Positions 58,689 through 64,000 of a DNA stretch of 64,000 nucleotides are shown here, in pieces; position 1 is the first letter of the stretch, and each line of letters starts with the position of its first letter. A program made the position numbers and the translations under genes. The notes under the pieces were generated by a model. The model was given only the letters and a program-made list of their open reading frames with translations. It searched no databases and was not told where the DNA came from. The DNA lies in assembly GCA_017416465.1 (NCBI GenBank), contig JAFQCK010000003.1:57554-121553 (forward strand), written 5' to 3'. Source of the stretch: Lachnospiraceae bacterium. Lineage in GTDB: Bacteria > Bacillota > Clostridia > Lachnospirales > Lachnospiraceae.

Positions 58689-59240
58689 ATGTCAGACAAT
58701 AATAAAACGCAACCGCAAGATACCTCTGGAAATAATTCACCACAAGAGAACAACAAAAGAAGTATTATTGATAAATTAAAAAAGGGGTCTAAACCCGTTG
58801 ATGTTTCGCCTGAGAGTGAAAACAAAGAAGGTTCACTTCAATCTGGATATACTCCCGATGAAGTAAAACAAAAAATAGATGATTATAATAAGAATGCAAG
58901 ACCAAAAGTTTTGTTAGAACATTTAGCTCCTCAATTAGTAGATAACGAAAAACAAAAAAGAAAATTAAAAACAAAATTACTTTTTTATATAAAAATAATG
59001 ATTGCTGTTCAAATAGCATTGATTGCAATTCCTGTTATTTTTATGTCGTTATCTGTTTTTGTTAAATGGGAACATATAAATAATATAGATATTGCAGTTT
59101 TAGAGGTTTTTTGTTCTTTTCTTAAATATTATATTTCAGTGATTATAGCAGAGTTTGTTGCTATGTTGTTTTTTATTGTAAAGTATATTTTTGATAAATC
59201 TATTTCAGACCTTGTTAAAGATTTTAAAAAAGATGATTAA
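58689..59240 (+). CDS. Two-helix membrane protein, 183 aa
   Basis: Hydrophilic N-terminal 95 residues with Asn/Gln/Pro (MSDNNKTQPQDTSGNNSPQE), then two membrane helices (IMIAVQIALIAIPVIFMSL and YYISVIIAEFVAMLFFIVKY). Same transcript as ImmA, ended by a strong terminator. Likely expressed in the lysogen; superinfection exclusion is possible. Unrecognised. Confidence 0.65.
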   Translation: MSDNNKTQPQDTSGNNSPQENNKRSIIDKLKKGSKPVDVSPESENKEGSLQSGYTPDEVKQKIDDYNKNARPKVLLEHLAPQLVDNEKQKRKLKTKLLFYIKIMIAVQIALIAIPVIFMSLSVFVKWEHINNIDIAVLEVFCSFLKYYISVIIAEFVAMLFFIVKYIFDKSISDLVKDFKKDD

Positions 59241-59292
59241 ATACCAAACATATTTTTAAGTATATTACTTTGAATTATAGTTAAATAAATCA

Positions 59293-59338
59293 AGGGGAGT
59301 GAATGTATGTTATTATACATTCCTCCCCTATTTTTTTG
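59293..59338 (+). terminator. Terminator at the right prophage edge
   Basis: AGGGGAG-T-GAATGTATG and its complement, followed by TATTTTTTT. It closes the ImmA unit about 20 bases before the truncated host gene. Confidence 0.88.
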
Positions 59339-59356
59339 ATTCAGTTTTCATTGTCA

Positions 59357-59385
59357 TCATTGATAATCATATTCGTGAGTTTCCA
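59357..59385. other. Right prophage-host junction (attachment site region)
   Basis: The oligoendopeptidase reading frame stops being family-like after METHE; the last four codons and the stop come from the phage side. The crossover therefore lies near 59365-59385. The core repeat cannot be defined because the left junction is outside the window. Confidence 0.6.
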
Positions 59386-60520
59386 TGCCCGTAGGATAAT
59401 CAGGCTCAGCGAATTTGAACATATAATCCGCAGCAAGTGCGTGACCGAATTCGTGGGTGATAACGTCAATATCTCCGCTTGTACCGTTGAAGTTTGCAAG
59501 GATAAACGGCTGCTTGTATTTTGCGAAAGTTGTGCAGTAGCCGCCGCCGAATTTGCCGTCACGGGCTTCAACATCAAAGGCTTCGGCATCAAGCATTCTC
59601 TGCATAAAATCGCCGATTTCAGGCTTCATATCGTGATACATTTTGAGTGCGTTCTCAAAGATTGCAGGAGTGTCTATAACGGGTCTGGGCATTTCACCCG
59701 TAACGCTGATTGCATCGTCATAATACATTATTTTATCGAGATTTAATCTGTTGCGGATTCTTTCTTTTAACTCTGCAACAGCGGGAACGATATCGGTTTC
59801 AACACTCTTTCTGAATGCAGCAACCATTTTTTCGTCATAGTCTACCCTGCCCATTCTGTAATAGCCGAGTTCAACAAAGTTTTTGTAGCCGAGCTTGCGG
59901 GCTATTTGTGTTCTGATTTTAACAAGACCGTCGAAGATTTCGTCGAATGTTTCGGCATTCGCTTCCATCGTTTTGCCGATTGCTTCTGCGGCTTTCTTTC
60001 TTATGTCACGACTGTCATCTTCTAATTTACCCCTCAAAACGGAGAGGGGCATTTTTTCGCCCTCAAACTCAAAGGCAAGCTCACCCATAAACTTTGAGTA
60101 GCGTGTGACGAGTGCATTTTCAGCCTGCAAATCCTCAATTACTTCAGGTGAAAAAGTTTTGAGTGACATCTCAAAGCCCTTGAAAACTCTGGGATTTATA
60201 AGTTTTTCCGCATCGGCTCTGTAGGGTGAATCAAGCATCGCCTTTTTGTATTCGTTCTCAATCTCGGAGAAAAGCGGCATTGCGTTATCGTAATAATCCA
60301 TCTCCGCATTGTAGAATTCATCCCTCGTGTTGAGAGTAAAACGGCAATTCGCAAGTGATGCGGCAGTATCAACATCTTCGCTGATTTTGTTGTATTCATC
60401 CCTTGCAGATTTCAAATCCTCTGCAGATTTTGCCGCCCTGATTTTTGCAATTATCTTTTCAGCCTGCTCTTTGAACTTCTCAACAGTAATTCGCTGATAC
60501 GGCATTTCGGAAACTTTCAT
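59357..60520 (-). pseudogene. M3 family oligoendopeptidase, truncated by prophage
   Basis: 387 residues remain of a family usually about 560 aa. The N-terminal helical part is intact and the frame reaches the zinc motif HEFGH (TSGDIDVITHEFGHALAAD), then ends soon after METHE, where related enzymes continue EVHSMSMEF. The third zinc ligand region and the C-terminal half are missing, so this fragment should be inactive. The 3' part probably lies left of the prophage. It has its own promoter and an AAGGAGAG ribosome binding site. GC content is host-like. Confidence 0.82.
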
Positions 60521-60550
60521 TATAACTCTCCTTCTGTTTATAACATTTAT

Positions 60551-60580
60551 ATTATACTATGGAATGAATGACAAATACAA
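60551..60580 (-). promoter_or_regulatory. Promoter of the oligoendopeptidase gene
   Basis: On the minus strand TTGTAT, 18-bp spacer and TATAAT, ending about 31 bp before the ATG at 60520. Confidence 0.62.
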
Positions 60581-60664
60581 TAGTGTTTTTTAAGAATTCA
60601 GTTTTCATGTGGCAGCAAAACATTTACGGTTAAACCTGATTATATAAAATCCTATAAATTTTTG

Positions 60665-60692
60665 TTGACTTGTAATTTTTAGATATTATAAT
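60665..60692 (+). promoter_or_regulatory. Promoter of the GH36 gene
   Basis: TTGACT at 60665-60670, 16-bp spacer, TATAAT at 60687-60692, 48 bp before the ATG at 60741. Confidence 0.65.
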
Positions 60693-60740
60693 ATTAATTA
60701 TATCAACTGAATTAAATTCTGTACCTGCGAGGTAATCTCA

Positions 60741-63200
60741 ATGAAAAAATTAAAAAATAAAAGCATTCCCGAAAGCATATTAACAACCGTTTTTATCGGA
60801 CTTTTAATTTACGCTGCATATTCATTATGGTATATTTTTTACGGAAAAGACAGTGCACCGGATGTTCATTTATATACTGTTCTTTCCGGCTCAGCTTTGG
60901 GTTGGTTTATTATAATGTTTATTCAGTCTGTATTCAAAAATGCAGGATGGCCGGTAAAGCTCGTTGCGTTTCTGGCAGGCAACGGCTTATTTCAGGGACT
61001 GATCTGGGGATTTAACAGCAAGCTCAATCCGACCTCACTTGACAACGGTGTTGTTATAACAAAAACATTTTCGGTTACCTTTGCAATTTCCGCATTTCTT
61101 CTTCTTATCTCTTTCATAATAAGAGCGAAGGAAAAACATAAAACGCTCAATACTATTCTCGCAATTGTATATTTTGCCGTTTCATGCGGCGGACTTTATA
61201 TTTTCAATCATGAAAACATTAAAGCACTTGAATATAAAAAGGAAATAGAATTTGAAACTGTCAGTGCAGATGAAATGAACATTTCAGCTGAAGAAAACAA
61301 GCTCTGTTCTGATTGGTATGCAAACAATTTGTATTCCGAAATAAGTGCATATCCCTTCACATTCACGGTTGACGGCAAAAAGTTCAATCCTGCAGAATGG
61401 AACACGGAATTTATAAAATCAAGCAATGATGCGAAAGATTACCGAGGCGGTAATACTGGATATATTATCTTTTCAAGCGATAAATATAAGCTTGAAGTTA
61501 AAGTTGAAGCAACTGAATTCAGCAATAACGCTACATGTCAATGGACAGTTTACATCAAAAACACCGGCTCGCAAAACTCAGGAGTTATCAGCGATTTTTA
61601 TGCTCTTGACTCCTCATTTACGACCGGTGATGCCGAGCTTTATTATTCAATGGGCAGCGATACCGCAGCAAGTGATTTTTCACTTATCAAGAAGAATTTG
61701 TCTTCTTTCACAAAAAAATTCTCGGGTTCCGACGGTAAGCCGACTGAAAAATATCTTCCGTATTTCAATATCAACGGAAAAGATTACGGAATGATACTCG
61801 GCATAGGCTGGACCGGTCAATGGGCAGCCGAATTATCCGGAAAAGACAGCTCAACAAACATATCAGTCAAGCAGGAAAATCTTGAGGCATATCTTCTTCC
61901 CGGCGAAGAAATCCGTTCCCCTCTTGTTTCGCTCAGCTTCTACAAAAACAGTAATCCCCTCAAAGGATTCAATCTTTTCAGAGAATGGATAATGAGCTGT
62001 GTTTATCCGGAAAACATCACCCAAAACCACTATACCGTTATGGAAATTGCAGGTCCGATGTCAACAAGAACCTCAGATGAAATTATCGGAATCCTTGACA
62101 ATACAAAAGAATCTGTTTTTGCTCAGACCGATGCTTTCTGGATGGATGCAGGCTGGTATAAATATAACGAAGGCTGGCATGACGGTGTCGGCAACTGGAC
62201 TGTTGACACTTCAAGATATGATAACGGTATTTCCGAGCTTTCGGAATATGCGGCCAAGAAAGGACTCGGTCATGTTCTCTGGTATGAACCCGAAAGAGTA
62301 TTTCCCGGAACACAATTCCATAATACGGGCTCACAGCATGAAGAATGGCTGATCTACGGCAGCGACGACAATATTATGTGGAATCTTGCAAATGAAGATG
62401 CCTTCAACTATTACTGTGAATATCTTCTTAACTCACTTAAAGAAAACGGAGTAACCGTTTACCGTCAGGATTTCAATTTTGCTCCTCTTGAATACTGGAA
62501 AAAAGCCGATGCCGAATTCTATGACGGAAGAAACGGTATATGCGAAAACCATTATGTCACAAATCTCTACAGATATCTTGATTATCTCTGTGAAAATATT
62601 GAAGGTCTTATAATTGACAACTGTGCATCAGGCGGTAAAAGACTCGATCTTGAAATGACCTTCAGAAGCATTCCGTTCTGGAGAAGTGATTATAACTGCT
62701 CCGAGCACTACGATCTTTTTGAGGCAACACAATCACATACCTACGGAATATCTTTCTGGCTCCCCATTTCTGGAAGTGCACTCAACATGCGCAGCGAATA
62801 TTCATTAAGATCGGATATAATGCCTCTCATGCTTATGGATTTCTTCGCAAACACCGCTCCTCATTTTAATCTCCATGAGGATCAAAGAGCATTAATGACA
62901 TATAACTATTATCCGATTGATTTCGGAAGCTTTGACAAGGATGAAATGCACGCAATGCAGTTTTCTTCAAAAGACGGACTTTCCGGCACGGCTTTGATTT
63001 ATAAGAGACCCGAGGTTTCCGAAAAAGAATATACCGTAAAGCTTAACGGATTGGTACCTGAACAAACTTATACCGTATATGATATTGATACTCCCGAAGC
63101 AGTTCACAGTATTACGGGTAAAGACCTTATGAATGAAGGATTTACGATTGATCTCCCTGAGGAAGAAAAAGCAATTATATTAATGTTCAACGCTCAATAA
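60741..63200 (+). CDS. Membrane-anchored GH36-type alpha-galactosidase
   Basis: 819 aa. About 165 N-terminal residues form five membrane helices (e.g. TVFIGLLIYAAYSLWYIFYG, LLLISFIIRAKEKHK). The rest is a GH36 catalytic part: WMDAGWYKYNEGWHD, GLGHVLWYEPERV, nucleophile D577 in YRQDFN, IDNCASGGKRLDLE and acid/base D650 in FWRSDYN. It would remove alpha-galactosyl groups from plant or mucin oligosaccharides outside the membrane. The fusion to a multi-helix membrane domain is unusual for GH36, which is normally soluble. Host gene, GC-richer than the phage; single gene with its own promoter and a terminator after it. Confidence 0.86.
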   Translation: MKKLKNKSIPESILTTVFIGLLIYAAYSLWYIFYGKDSAPDVHLYTVLSGSALGWFIIMFIQSVFKNAGWPVKLVAFLAGNGLFQGLIWGFNSKLNPTSLDNGVVITKTFSVTFAISAFLLLISFIIRAKEKHKTLNTILAIVYFAVSCGGLYIFNHENIKALEYKKEIEFETVSADEMNISAEENKLCSDWYANNLYSEISAYPFTFTVDGKKFNPAEWNTEFIKSSNDAKDYRGGNTGYIIFSSDKYKLEVKVEATEFSNNATCQWTVYIKNTGSQNSGVISDFYALDSSFTTGDAELYYSMGSDTAASDFSLIKKNLSSFTKKFSGSDGKPTEKYLPYFNINGKDYGMILGIGWTGQWAAELSGKDSSTNISVKQENLEAYLLPGEEIRSPLVSLSFYKNSNPLKGFNLFREWIMSCVYPENITQNHYTVMEIAGPMSTRTSDEIIGILDNTKESVFAQTDAFWMDAGWYKYNEGWHDGVGNWTVDTSRYDNGISELSEYAAKKGLGHVLWYEPERVFPGTQFHNTGSQHEEWLIYGSDDNIMWNLANEDAFNYYCEYLLNSLKENGVTVYRQDFNFAPLEYWKKADAEFYDGRNGICENHYVTNLYRYLDYLCENIEGLIIDNCASGGKRLDLEMTFRSIPFWRSDYNCSEHYDLFEATQSHTYGISFWLPISGSALNMRSEYSLRSDIMPLMLMDFFANTAPHFNLHEDQRALMTYNYYPIDFGSFDKDEMHAMQFSSKDGLSGTALIYKRPEVSEKEYTVKLNGLVPEQTYTVYDIDTPEAVHSITGKDLMNEGFTIDLPEEEKAIILMFNAQ

Positions 63201-63214
63201 TTTCTTTCATGCAA

Positions 63215-63251
63215 AACCGGACCCTGCATCACGCATGTGCAAGGTCCGGTT
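63215..63251. terminator. Bidirectional terminator
   Basis: AACCGGACCCTGCA and TGCAAGGTCCGGTT arms, T-rich on both sides. Serves the GH36 gene and the minus-strand remnants. Confidence 0.72.
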
Positions 63252-63255
63252 ATAT

Positions 63256-63530
63256 TTATAATTCTATTGTTTGACCTGATGAAATGCGGTTCAGATTTTT
63301 CATATGATGCTTCATAAAATCATATTGCTCTTCACCTGTGCAATGACATGTAAAAAATACCGTTTCATAAGAATCAAGCTTTTCAGCGTGTTTTATAAGC
63401 TTTTCATCAAGCGGATATTTCGAATAATGAAATCCGCCTATAAGAATATCCGGCTTAAAAATATTACATATATTTATTATTCCTTTGTGAGAACATCCGC
63501 TGAACAGTATTCATTGTCAAGCTGGAATAT
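63256..63530 (-). pseudogene. C-terminal fragment of an MBL-fold hydrolase
   Basis: On the minus strand a frame ending at 63256 reads LFSGCSHKGIINIC, PDILIGGFHYSKYPLDE and TVFFTCHCTGEEQYDFM, ending RISSGQTIEL. This is the C-terminal third of a metallo-beta-lactamase fold hydrolase of the dihydropterin-aminobenzene-phosphate synthase-like group. The N-terminal domain with HxHxDH is absent; upstream the sequence changes frame into an SGNH hydrolase start. Confidence 0.68.
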
Positions 63531-63761
63531 AAGGTCTTCACTTGTGGAGCCGGGAACGGCATGATTTGAATATCCGTAACCGTTAGTATCTGCAACTATT
63601 TTGCCGTAACAAGCTTCCTGCGGATTTTTCAGACCTGAACCGTATGCAATTGAATCACCAAGAACAACATAAAAATTATTTGTTTCCTCGGCATGAACGC
63701 AGACAAAAACAGAACATATAATAATTACCATCACTAAAACAAACGATGTAAATCTTTTCAA
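63477..63761 (-). pseudogene. N-terminal fragment of an SGNH/GDSL hydrolase with signal peptide
   Basis: 94 residues: signal peptide (MKRFTSFVLVMVIIICSVFVCVHA), then YVVLGDSIAYGSGL with the catalytic serine block I and HAVPGSTSEDLIFQL (block II). Blocks III and V are missing. The frame ends shortly after running into the MBL-hydrolase fragment. Looks like a deletion fusion of two genes. Confidence 0.68.
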
Positions 63762-63887
63762 ACCGATAACCTGCCTTTCAATAAGAATTATATCATTAAT
63801 TGTTCATTAGTCAATAGAATTACACTTAACGGATAATACACTGTCGGTCGCCTGTTCTCCCCGCTCGCATCGCATTCCACAAAATCA

Positions 63888-63961
63888 CAAACCACCGGTT
63901 GAACCGGTGGTTTGACTAACCCCTAAAAGGGGTTGATACAGGCTTAGCCCCTGGAAGGGGC
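63888..63961. repeat. Three consecutive palindromes (REP- or IS200/IS605-end-like)
   Basis: CAAACCACCGG-TTGAA-CCGGTGGTTTG (63888-63914), AACCCC/GGGGTT (63918-63934) and GCCCC/GGGGC (63947-63961) follow each other in an intergenic region. Such hairpin arrays resemble REP elements or the subterminal palindromes of IS200/IS605. No transposase is visible before the window ends. Confidence 0.6.
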
Positions 63962-64000
63962 GTTGAAGGTTTAGCAGCGCATTACAATCACTGGCAGCCG

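Larger units (their letters stand above)
1..59370. mobile_element. SPbeta-like temperate siphophage, integrated (right part; left end outside window)
   Basis: Terminase, portal, capsid, long tape measure, baseplate, fibres, holin, endolysin and an ImmA-like gene form one continuous phage block. The right boundary is marked by a strong terminator at 59293-59338 and the abrupt start of an oligoendopeptidase gene that lacks its 3' part, together with a rise in GC content. No host gene is seen to the left, so the left attachment site lies upstream of position 1. RNA polymerase-like, phosphoesterase, HU, terminase and portal genes in this order recall phage SPbeta (family knowledge). The exact right boundary is uncertain by a few tens of bases. 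Confidence 0.88.

Noticed and set aside
59303-59746. Plus-strand open frame of 147 codons at the prophage edge
   Set aside because: It is the antisense of the truncated oligoendopeptidase, whose family motifs (HEFGH) are clear on the minus strand.

Overview
The window is most of a large temperate siphophage genome (positions 1 to about 59,370), followed by about 4.6 kb of host chromosome. The host looks like a gut-type Clostridia (Firmicutes). The evidence is AGGAGG-type ribosome binding sites throughout, frequent TTG/GTG starts, a host M3 oligoendopeptidase and a GH36 alpha-galactosidase, and an ImmA/IrrE-type immunity gene. The phage part is visibly AT-richer than the host part. The right prophage/host junction lies inside the M3 oligoendopeptidase gene, which is cut just after the third-zinc-ligand region. 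The left end of the prophage is outside the window.

Layout. (1) 1-3.7 kb: a leftward module of small hypothetical genes, read from a strong sigma-70-type promoter at 3724-3752. (2) 3.7-4.4 kb: a divergent control region with two outward promoters and several copies of an 18-bp repeated element. (3) 4.4-9.8 kb: tyrosine recombinase-fold protein, an unrecognised 379-aa protein, a UvrD/Rep-type helicase, and a cysteine desulfurase. (4) 9.8-15.5 kb: a tightly overlapping run of small, often Cys-rich phage proteins, including a KxDG RNA ligase-like protein. (5) 15.4-20.2 kb: a 967-aa protein that looks like a YonO-type two-barrel RNA polymerase, a calcineurin-like phosphoesterase and an HU-like protein. 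(6) 20.2-21.2 kb: five tRNA genes (Gln, Gly, two Leu, and an initiator-like fMet) with structured RNA between them. (7) 21.2-35.5 kb: packaging, head and neck genes (terminase, portal, protease with nested scaffold, capsid, tail tube), a RusA-like resolvase and a moron with its own promoter and terminator. (8) 35.5-55.5 kb: a 2,322-aa tape measure, distal tail and baseplate, and tail fibres carrying a phosphoesterase and a tyrosine-phosphatase domain. (9) 55.5-57.6 kb: membrane proteins, holin and M23 endolysin. (10) 57.6-59.3 kb: a lysogenic-type unit (ImmA and a membrane protein) with its own promoter and terminator. (11) Host: truncated oligoendopeptidase, membrane-anchored GH36, and a fused pair of gene fragments (SGNH and MBL hydrolases).

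The gene content (RNA polymerase, phosphoesterase, HU, terminase, portal, very long tape measure) recalls Bacillus phage SPbeta. The most interesting signal is an 18-bp intergenic element with consensus AATAAC[CT]AAnnAAATAAC. I count ten exact or near-exact copies, always oriented with the adjacent gene, usually 12-26 bp before a start codon, once fused to the -10 box of a promoter in front of a tRNA. It is a candidate operator set for the phage repressor or a promoter set for the phage polymerase. In SPbeta the master repressor MrpR is a tyrosine-recombinase-fold protein acting on a dispersed repeat, and a recombinase-fold protein here sits directly behind two copies.

Limits: all calls come from reading sequence and translated motifs by eye. 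No database or structure search was run. Starts were chosen from ribosome binding sites.
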